Positions 1-7,997 of a DNA stretch of 64,000 bases are shown piece by piece. The stretch's first letter is position 1. Every line of letters begins with the position of its first letter. Source of the stretch: an uncultured Parabacteroides sp. (GTDB lineage Bacteria; Bacteroidota; Bacteroidia; Bacteroidales; Tannerellaceae); contig UQLN01000009.1 in the NCBI GenBank assembly GCA_900541965.1, positions 39,244 to 103,243 on the forward strand, written 5' to 3'. The notes below the pieces were generated by a model, which was not told the DNA's origin, did no database searches, and saw only the letters and a program-made list of their open reading frames with translations. The translations under genes were made by a program, and so were the position numbers.

Positions 1-190
1 GATTCATTTATCATTTTCATACTTGTTTTGTTTTTCAATAAACGTATTGCCACGCTTATACAAATAAGCAAACAGTTTAACCCATTTATGCAAAAGATAC
101 CATCCTATTGATAATCCTTATCTCCCGGAGAAGCCAATAAAAACAAAGAACCGGATATATCCCCGGCTATAGAACAACCATAGGAAGTTC

Positions 191-209
191 ATTTGACAAA
201 TTGTCAAAT
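191..209. promoter_or_regulatory. Palindrome ATTTGACAA-A-TTGTCAAAT
   Basis: Two perfect 9-base arms flank a single central base. The symmetry is typical of a dimeric repressor site. No T-run follows, so it is not a standard terminator. It lies about 150 bases upstream of the leuS promoter box; its regulator is unknown. Confidence 0.4.
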
Positions 210-346
210 TGTTAATTCAACTATTTATCCAGAATATTATTTTATCATTTTGCTCAATCGGATAGCCACTCCTTTATATTTGGTTCCTTTATCTTACACT
301 TTCACGCAAAATACCGCTTTCAATCTATTGTTATGAAAGAAATCAC

Positions 347-354
347 TAACTTTG
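347..354 (+). promoter_or_regulatory. Bacteroidetes -7 promoter box for leuS
   Basis: TAACTTTG matches the Bacteroidetes sigma-ABfr -7 consensus TAnnTTTG and sits 42 bases before the leuS start codon. The -33 element is not clear. Confidence 0.6.
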
Positions 355-396
355 TGGCTTTAAATAGATAACATTAAAAATAAACGATAAATAATC

Positions 397-3234
397 ATGG
401 AGTACAATTTCGGAGAAATTGAAAAAAGATGGCACGAGTACTGGATTGCCAACAATGTTTACAAAGTGGAAAAGGATTCCAGCAAACCTAAGTATTACGT
501 ATTAGACATGTTCCCTTATCCGTCGGGAGCAGGACTACATGTAGGACATCCGCTCGGATACATTGCTTCTGATATTTATTCCCGATTCAAACGTTTACAG
601 GGATTCAACGTATTGCATCCGATGGGATATGATGCTTACGGGCTTCCTGCGGAACAATATGCTATCCAAACCGGACAGCATCCTGAAATAACAACCAAAA
701 ACAACATTGCCCGTTATCGCGAGCAGATGGATAAAATAGGTTTCAGTTATGACTGGAGCCGCGAAGTCCGTACCTGCGATCCGGGTTATTATAAGTGGAC
801 ACAATGGGCCTTTGTCCAGATGTTCAACAGTTACTATTGCAACGACGAAAAACAAGCACGTCCTATCAGCGAACTGGTAGAGGCTTTTGAGACATCCGGT
901 ACGGAAGGACTGAACGTTGCATGCAGTGAAGAACTGAGCTTCACAGCCGACGAATGGAAAGCGAAAAGCGAAAAAGAAAAGCAGGAAATCCTATTGAACT
1001 ACCGTATCGCTTACCGTGGCGAAACAATGGTAAACTGGTGTGCTGCATTAGGTACTGTCCTTGCAAATGATGAAGTGGTGAACGGCGTTTCGGAACGTGG
1101 CGGTTACCCGGTGGAACAAAAAATAATGCGTCAGTGGTGCCTGCGTGTATCCGCTTATGCACAACGTTTACTGGAAGGACTGGATACCATCGACTGGACC
1201 GATTCACTGAAAGAAACGCAACGTAACTGGATTGGACGCAGCGAAGGTACGGAAGTAAACTTCAAGGTAAAAGACAGTGATTTGGAATTTACCATCTTTA
1301 CCACCCGTGCAGATACAATGTTCGGCGTTACCTTTATGGTACTGGCACCGGAAAGCGAACTGGTGGGAAAAGTAACTACCCCGGAACAGAAACAGGAAGT
1401 GGATGCTTATCTGGAACGTACAAAGAAACGTACGGAACGCGAACGTATAGCAGACCGTCAGGTAACCGGTGTATTCAGCGGTTCATATGCTGTTAATCCG
1501 TTTACCGGAGATGCAGTGCCTATCTGGATCAGCGATTATGTATTGGCTGGTTATGGTACCGGTGCAATCATGGCTGTACCTGCACACGATAGCCGCGACT
1601 ATGCTTTTGCCAAACACTTCAACCTGCCGATTATCCCATTGATTGAAGGTTGCGATGTAAGCGAAGAAAGTTTCGATGCGAAAGAAGGTATTGTCTGCAA
1701 CTCCCCGAGACCGGATGTTACTCCTTATTGCAGCCTGTCCCTGAACGGACTGACTGTAAAAGAAGCAATCGCCGCTACCAAGAAATTCGTAGAAGAAAAC
1801 AAATTAGGACGTGTTAAAGTAAATTACCGTTTGCGTGATGCTATATTCAGCCGCCAGCGTTACTGGGGCGAACCGTTCCCTGTATATTATGATGCAGATG
1901 GCATGCCTCAAATGCTTCCTGTTGATAAACTGCCTTTGGAATTACCGGAAGTAGATAAATTCCTTCCTACAGAAACCGGCGAACCGCCTCTGGGACATGC
2001 CGTAAAATGGGCTTGGGATACCGTAAACCAGGAAGTAGTGGAAGTATCTAAAATAGATAACAAAACGATCTTCCCGCTGGAACTTTGCACAATGCCGGGA
2101 TTTGCCGGTTCATCCGCTTATTACCTGCGTTATATGGACCCGCACAACGACAAAGCGCTGGTTGCTAAGGATGTGGATGAATATTGGCGCAACGTAGACT
2201 TATATATAGGTGGTACAGAACATGCTACCGGTCACTTGATTTACAGCCGTTTCTGGAATAAATTCCTGTTTGACCTGGGTGTTGTCTGCGAGAACGAACC
2301 GTTCAAGAAGCTGATAAACCAGGGTATGATACAGGGACGTTCAAACTTCGTATATCGTATCAATGGTACCAATAAGTTTGTATCCCTCAACCTCAAAGAT
2401 AACTATGAAGTAACTCCCATACACGTAGACGTAAACATCGTATCTAACGATATATTGGACACCGAAGCCTTCAAAAACTGGCGCCCGGAATACAAAGATG
2501 CCGAATTTGAACTGGAAGATGGTAAGTATATCTGTGGATGGGCTGTTGAAAAGATGTCCAAATCTATGTTCAATGTAGTGAACCCGGATATGATTGTCGA
2601 AAAGTACGGTGCCGATACGCTTCGTCTGTACGAAATGTTCTTAGGCCCGTTGGAACAATCCAAACCCTGGGATACAAACGGTATCGACGGTGTACACCGC
2701 TTCCTGAAAAAACTTTGGGGCTTATTCTTCGGTAATACGGACAGCCTGCAGATTACCGATGCAGAACCGACTGCCGAAGAACTGAAAGCGCTGCACAAAC
2801 TGATTAAGAAAGTAACTTTCGATATCGAACATTTCTCTTATAACACTTCCATCAGTGCTTTCATGATTTGTATCAATGAACTGGGTAGCCTGAAATGTAA
2901 CAAACGTGCCATTCTGGAACAACTGATTATCCTGTTGGCTCCGTTTGCTCCTCATATTGCCGAAGAGTTATGGCATACCTGCGGACATACTACAACCGTT
3001 TGCGATGCAGCATGGCCCAAGCATAATGAAGAATATCTGAAAGAAAACTCTGTTGTTTATGCTATTTCTTTCAATGGCAAAGCCCGTTTCAACCTGGAAC
3101 TTCCGGCTGACATGCCTCGTGAAGAAGTAGAGAAAGCAGCTCTTTCACACGAAAACTCAGCCAAATGGATGGATGGCAAGACTCCTAAAAAGATTATTGT
3201 CGTCCCCGGAAAGATAGTTAATATAGTAATCTAA
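397..3234 (+). CDS. leuS: Leucyl-tRNA synthetase
   Basis: Cytoplasmic class I aminoacyl-tRNA synthetase that charges tRNA-Leu with leucine. The HIGH-type motif HVGH is at residues 48-51 and the KMSKS loop at about 719-723, so both ATP-binding signatures are intact. The CP1 editing domain is present, with the TTRADTMFG motif near residue 303. At 945 residues it is longer than the roughly 860 residues of the E. coli enzyme; extra sequence lies just before KMSKS (about 640-710), in the region of the leucine-specific insertion. The C-terminal part is the anticodon-binding helical domain. A TAnnTTTG promoter box precedes it. The yitT-like gene starts 7 bases after its stop, so the two are probably co-transcribed. 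Confidence 0.98.
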   Translation: MEYNFGEIEKRWHEYWIANNVYKVEKDSSKPKYYVLDMFPYPSGAGLHVGHPLGYIASDIYSRFKRLQGFNVLHPMGYDAYGLPAEQYAIQTGQHPEITTKNNIARYREQMDKIGFSYDWSREVRTCDPGYYKWTQWAFVQMFNSYYCNDEKQARPISELVEAFETSGTEGLNVACSEELSFTADEWKAKSEKEKQEILLNYRIAYRGETMVNWCAALGTVLANDEVVNGVSERGGYPVEQKIMRQWCLRVSAYAQRLLEGLDTIDWTDSLKETQRNWIGRSEGTEVNFKVKDSDLEFTIFTTRADTMFGVTFMVLAPESELVGKVTTPEQKQEVDAYLERTKKRTERERIADRQVTGVFSGSYAVNPFTGDAVPIWISDYVLAGYGTGAIMAVPAHDSRDYAFAKHFNLPIIPLIEGCDVSEESFDAKEGIVCNSPRPDVTPYCSLSLNGLTVKEAIAATKKFVEENKLGRVKVNYRLRDAIFSRQRYWGEPFPVYYDADGMPQMLPVDKLPLELPEVDKFLPTETGEPPLGHAVKWAWDTVNQEVVEVSKIDNKTIFPLELCTMPGFAGSSAYYLRYMDPHNDKALVAKDVDEYWRNVDLYIGGTEHATGHLIYSRFWNKFLFDLGVVCENEPFKKLINQGMIQGRSNFVYRINGTNKFVSLNLKDNYEVTPIHVDVNIVSNDILDTEAFKNWRPEYKDAEFELEDGKYICGWAVEKMSKSMFNVVNPDMIVEKYGADTLRLYEMFLGPLEQSKPWDTNGIDGVHRFLKKLWGLFFGNTDSLQITDAEPTAEELKALHKLIKKVTFDIEHFSYNTSISAFMICINELGSLKCNKRAILEQLIILLAPFAPHIAEELWHTCGHTTTVCDAAWPKHNEEYLKENSVVYAISFNGKARFNLELPADMPREEVEKAALSHENSAKWMDGKTPKKIIVVPGKIVNIVI

Positions 3235-3241
3235 AATCTAA

Positions 3242-4120
3242 ATGAAACTTACAAACAACAAACTCTACTTTTCCATACAAGATTACCTGGTTATCGTTTT
3301 AGGTACGATCCTGTATGGTTTTGGCTTCAACGCATTCATTCTTTCGAATGAAATCATTACCGGAGGAGTCAGTGGTATCTGTGCCTTAATCTTCTTTGCA
3401 AGCAATGAAGTGATACCGGTTTCGGTATCTTACTTTGTGATCAACGTTGTTTTATTGCTTGCTGCTCTCAAAGTATTGGGATTTAAATTCCTGGTAAAAA
3501 CGATATTCGGAGTGTTCTCGCTCTCCGCTTCCTTATCGTTTTTTGAGTGGCTGCTGGAAGGAAAACCGCTTTTGCATGACCAGCCGTTCATGTCTATCAT
3601 TATCGGTGCATTCCTTTGCGGTGCCGGTCTGGGACTGGTATTCTCGGCAAACGGAAGTACGGGAGGTACGGATGTCATCGGAGCGATTGTAAACAAATAC
3701 AAGAATATATCTATCGGCAGGGCTTTATTGTTCTGTGATTTCTTTATCATCGGTTCATCTTTCTTTTTGTTCCATGATGTGGAAAAGATCGTATTCGGTT
3801 TTGTTGAAATGTTTGTAAGTAACTATATTTTGGATATGGTGCTGAATGGAAACCGCCAGTCTGTCCAATTCTTCATATTCTCCCAGAAATATGATGAAAT
3901 AGCAGAACATATCATACACGACTTAGGACGCGGATGTACCATTCTCGACGGTGTAGGCGGATACTCCCGCAAACCCGTCAAAGTAGTCGTACTTTTGGCT
4001 AAGAAGTCCGAATCGGTTTCTATTTTCCGCCTGGTGAAGCAAATAGACCATCAAGCATTTATTTCACAAAGTATCGTACGAGGAGTCTATGGGGAAGGAT
4101 TCGACCAGATAAAAACATAG
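3242..4120 (+). CDS. YitT family membrane protein (DUF2179 C-terminus)
   Basis: A 292-residue inner-membrane protein of the YitT/DUF161 family. About five hydrophobic helices fill residues 15-200, including a glycine-rich stretch (GAGLGLVFSANGSTGGTD). They are followed by a soluble DUF2179 domain (about residues 215-290), the usual architecture. The biochemical role of the family is not established; it has been suggested to be transport-related. It begins 7 bases after the leuS stop, with no room for a separate promoter, and ends at a strong terminator, so leuS and this gene form a two-gene unit. Confidence 0.9.
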   Translation: MKLTNNKLYFSIQDYLVIVLGTILYGFGFNAFILSNEIITGGVSGICALIFFASNEVIPVSVSYFVINVVLLLAALKVLGFKFLVKTIFGVFSLSASLSFFEWLLEGKPLLHDQPFMSIIIGAFLCGAGLGLVFSANGSTGGTDVIGAIVNKYKNISIGRALLFCDFFIIGSSFFLFHDVEKIVFGFVEMFVSNYILDMVLNGNRQSVQFFIFSQKYDEIAEHIIHDLGRGCTILDGVGGYSRKPVKVVVLLAKKSESVSIFRLVKQIDHQAFISQSIVRGVYGEGFDQIKT

Positions 4121-4150
4121 TCGCCCCCCTCCCCTTTGCATAAATAAAAG

Positions 4151-4213
4151 TTCAGAACGGATTCCTTTTTTACACCGGATGTAATATACAGGAAATCCGT
4201 TCTGAATTTTTTT
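4151..4213 (+). terminator. Rho-independent terminator of the leuS-yitT unit
   Basis: The 12-base arms TTCAGAACGGAT (4151-4162) and ATCCGTTCTGAA (4195-4206) pair perfectly. The downstream arm is followed directly by seven T residues. Confidence 0.85.
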
Positions 4214-4218
4214 ATTCG

Positions 4219-4226
4219 TACTTTTG
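4219..4226 (+). promoter_or_regulatory. -7 promoter box for rdgB
   Basis: TACTTTTG fits the TAnnTTTG consensus. It lies just after the upstream terminator and 33 bases before the rdgB start. Confidence 0.65.
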
Positions 4227-4259
4227 CACAGAGATATAAACATTCTATAAACCATTCAA

Positions 4260-4838
4260 ATGAGAAAATTAGTATTTGCTACCAACAATACACATAAGCT
4301 GGATGAGGTAAGAAACATCACCGGCAATCTGGTGAATATCGTAAGCCTTTCGGATATAAATTGCCACGAAGATATCCCGGAAACGGCAGATACCCTGGAA
4401 GGAAATGCTTTGCAGAAAGCCCGCTATATCAAAGAGAAGTTCGGTTATAACTGCTTTGCCGACGATACGGGACTGGAAGTGGAAGCATTAAACGGCGCCC
4501 CCGGAGTTTATTCCGCCCGTTATGCCGGTCCCGGACATGATGCGGAAGCCAATATGAACAAACTCCTGAAGGAAATGGAAGGCAAAGAAAACCGGAAAGC
4601 CCGTTTCCGGACCGTTATCGCACTTATTCTGGACAATACGGAGTATTTGTTCGAAGGAATCGTTAACGGTACGATTATCGCAGAAAAGACGGGTTCCGAA
4701 GGTTTCGGATACGATCCTATATTCGTTCCCGAAAACTATACGGAGACATTTGCCGAAATGGGTAATGATTTGAAAAATAAAATCAGCCACCGGGCAGAAG
4801 CAACAAAAAAGCTGACAAACTTCTTATCAACACTCTGA
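4260..4838 (+). CDS. rdgB: XTP/dITP pyrophosphatase (non-canonical purine NTP pyrophosphatase)
   Basis: HAM1/RdgB family enzyme that hydrolyses dITP, XTP and related deaminated purine nucleotides to monophosphates, keeping them out of DNA and RNA. The 192-residue length is normal. Family signatures are complete: N-terminal ATNNTHKLDE substrate loop, the metal-binding FADDTGLEVEALNGAPGVYS segment at about residues 68-86, and SEGFGYDPIF near residue 145. It has its own promoter box and ends tail-to-tail with nadA, separated by a shared hairpin terminator. Confidence 0.96.
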   Translation: MRKLVFATNNTHKLDEVRNITGNLVNIVSLSDINCHEDIPETADTLEGNALQKARYIKEKFGYNCFADDTGLEVEALNGAPGVYSARYAGPGHDAEANMNKLLKEMEGKENRKARFRTVIALILDNTEYLFEGIVNGTIIAEKTGSEGFGYDPIFVPENYTETFAEMGNDLKNKISHRAEATKKLTNFLSTL

Positions 4839-4857
4839 ACAATCTATATGAACCTAT

Positions 4858-4904
4858 AAAAAAACATGCCGGTCCGGATATATTTGAAGCATCCGGCTGG
4901 CATG
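4858..4904 (-). terminator. Terminator between convergent rdgB and nadA
   Basis: CATGCC-GGT-CCGGAT (4865-4879) pairs with ATCCGG-CT-GGCATG (4891-4904). On the minus strand a run of T (A-run 4858-4864 on the plus strand) follows the stem, so it serves nadA best. The plus-strand flank has only a weak T-tract. Confidence 0.8.
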
Positions 4905-4928
4905 TCACTTTATCAAATTATAAACAGG

Positions 4929-5915
4929 TTATAAACCTAATTTTTCAGATATATCAAGCATCCTTTGAATAGGTTTAATAGCTTTTTTCTGTACTTCTTC
5001 ATCCACAAATATTTCAGGCAATTCGTATTTCAAGCAGTTATACAACTTTTCCATTGTATTTAAACGCATAAAATTACATTCGTTGCAGGCACATGTACTA
5101 TCGTTGGGAGGAGCCGGAATAAATTCCTTGTCCGGACTCTTTTTACGCATTTCGTGAATAACGCCGCTTTCCGTCGCTACAATAAACTGTTTCTTATCCG
5201 ACTTGATGGTATGCTTTAAAAGAGCGGCAGTCGAACCTACGAAGTCTGAGACCTGTATAATGGGTTGTTTACATTCCGGGTGAGTAATGATTTCCGCATC
5301 CGGATACTGTTTCTTTAAATCCAGAACCTTTTCCAGAGAGAACTGCTCATGAACATGGCAGGCACCATCCCAAAGTAACATTTTACGTCCGGTTATGCTA
5401 TTAATGTAATTACCGAGGTTACGGTCCGGACCAAATATAATCTTTGTATCTTCCGGGAAACTTTCAACAATCTGACGGGCGTTGGTTGAAGTAACCACCA
5501 CATCGGTTACCGCTTTTACCGCAGCTGTCGTATTCACATATGAGATAACGACATGGCCGGGATGCTGTTTCACAAACTCGGCAAAGTCAGGAGCCGGGCA
5601 ACTGTCGGCCAATGAACAACCGGCATTCAGGTCGGGAACCAGTACTTTTTTATCAGGACAAAGTATCTTGGCTGTTTCTCCCATGAAATGAACTCCGCAG
5701 AGAACGATAATGTCCGCAGTTGTTTTAGCAGCCCACTGAGCCAAAGCCAGGCTATCGCCAACAAAGTCTGCGATATCCTGAATATCTCCTGTCTGGTAAT
5801 AATGAGCTAATATAATAGCATTCTTTTCCTTACGTAGCTGATCGATAGCCTTCTTCAAATCGAGGTCTTTAGGTATCGGCGCATCCATATATCCGATTGA
5901 TTGGTTTGTCTGCAT
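4929..5915 (-). CDS. nadA: Quinolinate synthase
   Basis: [4Fe-4S] enzyme that condenses iminoaspartate with dihydroxyacetone phosphate to quinolinate, the second step of de novo NAD synthesis. The 328-residue protein shows the three conserved cluster cysteine regions at C100 (NAGCSLAD), C186 (DGACHVHE) and the CACNEC group at 275-280. Its substrate partner, L-aspartate oxidase NadB, is encoded 30 kb away at 35192; no nadC is in the window. A clear -7 box lies at 6032-6039, giving a leader of about 110 bases that contains a palindrome at the expected transcription start. Confidence 0.97.
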   Translation of the reverse strand: MQTNQSIGYMDAPIPKDLDLKKAIDQLRKEKNAIILAHYYQTGDIQDIADFVGDSLALAQWAAKTTADIIVLCGVHFMGETAKILCPDKKVLVPDLNAGCSLADSCPAPDFAEFVKQHPGHVVISYVNTTAAVKAVTDVVVTSTNARQIVESFPEDTKIIFGPDRNLGNYINSITGRKMLLWDGACHVHEQFSLEKVLDLKKQYPDAEIITHPECKQPIIQVSDFVGSTAALLKHTIKSDKKQFIVATESGVIHEMRKKSPDKEFIPAPPNDSTCACNECNFMRLNTMEKLYNCLKYELPEIFVDEEVQKKAIKPIQRMLDISEKLGL

Positions 5916-6008
5916 AGCTTATTTGTATATGTTTATTCTTAGTTTCTACACTATATCAACAGAGTTATTACCAATTTTTATTACTGATAATCTTTAACTT
6001 AGTTATAT

Positions 6009-6027
6009 TATCAACAAACTGTTGATA
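6009..6027. promoter_or_regulatory. Palindrome at the nadA transcription start
   Basis: TATCAACA-AAC-TGTTGATA has perfect 8-base arms. It lies just downstream of the nadA -7 box, overlapping the predicted start of transcription, where a repressor would block initiation. A related half-site (TATCAACA) occurs near 5955. Confidence 0.45.
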
Positions 6028-6031
6028 TCTG

Positions 6032-6039
6032 CAAAGGTA
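6032..6039 (-). promoter_or_regulatory. -7 promoter box for nadA
   Basis: CAAAGGTA on the plus strand reads TACCTTTG on the minus strand, matching TAnnTTTG. Predicted start of transcription is near 6025. Confidence 0.6.
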
Positions 6040-6269
6040 AAAAACTTTATTCAATCATATATATGAAAGTAGTTTAAACATGCTTAAGAAAGAGGTTTTA
6101 TGTAAATCCTTAATTTTCCGCAATGCAACCATGCCACTCAAAAAAGGTATTCCGTTTTTATTCCCGGAACTCCCCCTTGCTTCTTCCGGCCTCCTTAGTT
6201 ATCCACAATCCTATATTATATTATTCTTTATCTTTAATTTTAAATTTAAATATGATGAATATGATATCC

Positions 6270-6302
6270 TGTTGAAACAGTTAATACATTTCTGTTTCAA
6301 CA
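6270..6302. repeat. Inverted repeat TGTTGAAACAG...CTGTTTCAACA
   Basis: Perfect 11-base arms at 6270-6280 and 6292-6302 surround an 11-base AT-rich loop. There is no T-run and no adjacent gene end, so this is more likely a protein-binding or structural element than a terminator. Confidence 0.5.
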
Positions 6303-6632
6303 TTTGCCTGAAAGGTTATTAAGTTCTATAAACCGTTTATCAAAAGGATACTAACATATACATAACAAGCTTATTTATTAGAAATCTACAGATTACAGAC
6401 TTTATTAGTTTTTAGTTGATAACTTGGTATGTGTAAAAGTTTATATCTCTTGAGGGGTGTTGATACGTGTATAACCCTTGTTGATATGTCGTAATAAATA
6501 ACGGGTTGCTTTTATTGTGGGATTGGAAGAGGGACATGTATAAACAAGTATTTGGATAAAGCAAGAATTATTTTTCATTTAGTGTTCACTACTTATCAAT
6601 AGTTTTTCAACGGGGTATACACATTAATTCAC

Positions 6633-6640
6633 TACTTTTG
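6633..6640 (+). promoter_or_regulatory. -7 promoter box for the trmH-like gene
   Basis: TACTTTTG, 22 bases before the start codon, matches TAnnTTTG. Confidence 0.65.
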
Positions 6641-6662
6641 CAGCACAAGAAAAAAGACAGTT

Positions 6663-7193
6663 ATGCGTAAGTTAAAGATTACGGAGTTGAACCGCCTGAC
6701 TCCTGAAGAATTCAAAGATAGTGAAAAAATACCGTTAATCGTTGTACTCGACCATATAAGGAGCCTTAATAATGTGGGTTCTGTGTTCCGTACTTCGGAT
6801 GCGTTCCGTGTGGAAGCTATTTATTTGTGTGGCATAACAGCCTGTCCGCCTCATACGGAGATTCACAAAACAGCTTTGGGAGCTGAAGATACTGTAGACT
6901 GGGCTTATTTTAAAGATACATTGGAAGCTGTTGATAACTTAAAGAAAGCGGGATATACGGTATGTGCAATCGAACAGGCGGAAGGCAGTGTGATGCTTGA
7001 TAAGTTGCTGTTGGACAAGAGTAAAAAATATGCTATTGTGATGGGGAATGAAGTGAAAGGTGTTCAACAATCTGTTGTTGATAATTGTGATATGTGTATT
7101 GAAATCCCACAATACGGAACCAAGCATTCGTTGAATGTATCTGTTACGACAGGTATCGTTATATGGGATTTCTTTAAGCAGTTGTCAGATTAA
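6663..7193 (+). CDS. SpoU/TrmH-family RNA methyltransferase
   Basis: A 176-residue SPOUT-fold RNA 2'-O-methyltransferase using S-adenosylmethionine. The three SpoU motifs are present: NVGSVFRTSDAF near residues 38-49, MGNEVKGV near 123-130, and IPQYGTKHSLNVSVTTGI near 147-165, which forms the trefoil-knot cofactor site. It has no N-terminal RNA-binding extension, so it is the short TrmH type. The exact RNA target cannot be told from sequence. Its last 9 bases overlap the 3' end of the convergent DUF4294 gene. Confidence 0.93.
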   Translation: MRKLKITELNRLTPEEFKDSEKIPLIVVLDHIRSLNNVGSVFRTSDAFRVEAIYLCGITACPPHTEIHKTALGAEDTVDWAYFKDTLEAVDNLKKAGYTVCAIEQAEGSVMLDKLLLDKSKKYAIVMGNEVKGVQQSVVDNCDMCIEIPQYGTKHSLNVSVTTGIVIWDFFKQLSD

Positions 7194-7790
7194 TCCGTTT
7201 TCAACGAGAACCACGATCCGTTCCGTTTGGGCGTCTTTGCCTTTCGGATCATATTCCGATTTAAGGCTGGCGCCGAACATACCGGCAAATATATTCCAGA
7301 AGCCGGCTCTGAAACTTCCTAAATAAGCTTTCAACAGGTTATAACTGGATTGGTTACATTCCCTGTCTATCAATTTGATAAGTAATTTTCCCTGGGAAAA
7401 GGTAAGTTTTTTCAACTCCGGTTTATATTGTTTAAAAAGTTCTTTTTCCATCAGTTTAAGGTGTGCTTGCCGTGCCTTGTCGTTAGGTAAGGTTTCCATG
7501 TATTCGTAAGTTTCAATCAACGTTTCATAAACCATTTTGGCATAAGGGAGTGTACGTTTCACATCACGGACTAACTTATTGTATTTTTGTTGTTCCCTCT
7601 TATTTTTGAACTTAGGTTGTGGATAAATATAAATTTCCTGCAGATTAACGACGGCAATCGTATCTTTTCCGTCGAAGAAGGCTCTTTGTACACCTTCCGG
7701 AACGGTATTGACTTTCAGTGTCTGTGCTTTTATTCCCATTGCACATACCATGAACATAATCAATATAACATACCATCTCACTCCAATCAT
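7185..7790 (-). CDS. DUF4294 domain protein, exported
   Basis: A 201-residue Bacteroidetes protein with an N-terminal signal sequence (hydrophobic core at residues 6-18, probable cleavage after KAQ). The middle part is highly charged, with many Lys/Glu/Gln residues (about 50-135), and matches what I know of the DUF4294 family. Function is unknown. The gene is tail-to-tail with the methyltransferase gene, overlapping it by 9 bases. Confidence 0.75.
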   Translation of the reverse strand: MIGVRWYVILIMFMVCAMGIKAQTLKVNTVPEGVQRAFFDGKDTIAVVNLQEIYIYPQPKFKNKREQQKYNKLVRDVKRTLPYAKMVYETLIETYEYMETLPNDKARQAHLKLMEKELFKQYKPELKKLTFSQGKLLIKLIDRECNQSSYNLLKAYLGSFRAGFWNIFAGMFGASLKSEYDPKGKDAQTERIVVLVENGLI

Positions 7791-7997
7791 AGCCTACAAA
7801 AATAATTGATTTAGAGATAGCAATATCAAGTTTTACAGAATTTGACTGAGTAAACATTCAATTCAATACATATTATATCTCATTGCTACTTATGTTTTGG
7901 TTGTCAAATGTAAAAATAAGTATTCATATACTTTGTGTTACTTTGTATAAAGCTTATTTTTACAAACTGAATATTCTAAACAATACAAATTATACTT

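Larger units (their letters stand above)
1..396. other. Intergenic region upstream of leuS
   Basis: No convincing coding sequence is visible. The region is AT-rich and holds one perfect palindrome (191-209) and the leuS promoter box (347-354). A gene on the minus strand could start just left of the window, but too little is present to judge. Confidence 0.6.
5916..6662. other. Long AT-rich intergenic region between divergent nadA and trmH-like gene (DnaA-box-like words)
   Basis: 747 bases without a credible gene; the one open frame (6080-6322) has no recognisable features. It contains a perfect TTATCCACA at 6199-6207, TTTTACACA (relaxed TTWTNCACA form) on the minus strand at 6430-6438, one-mismatch versions at 6466-6474 (minus) and 6615-6623 (plus), a very AT-rich tract at about 6211-6260, two palindromes, and promoters at both ends. 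This resembles an origin of replication but does not prove one. Confidence 0.4.

Noticed and set aside
6080..6322. 80-residue open frame in the nadA-trmH intergenic region
   Set aside because: No recognisable domain, Phe/Leu-rich composition expected from AT-rich DNA, overlaps palindromes and DnaA-box-like words, and has no promoter of its own.
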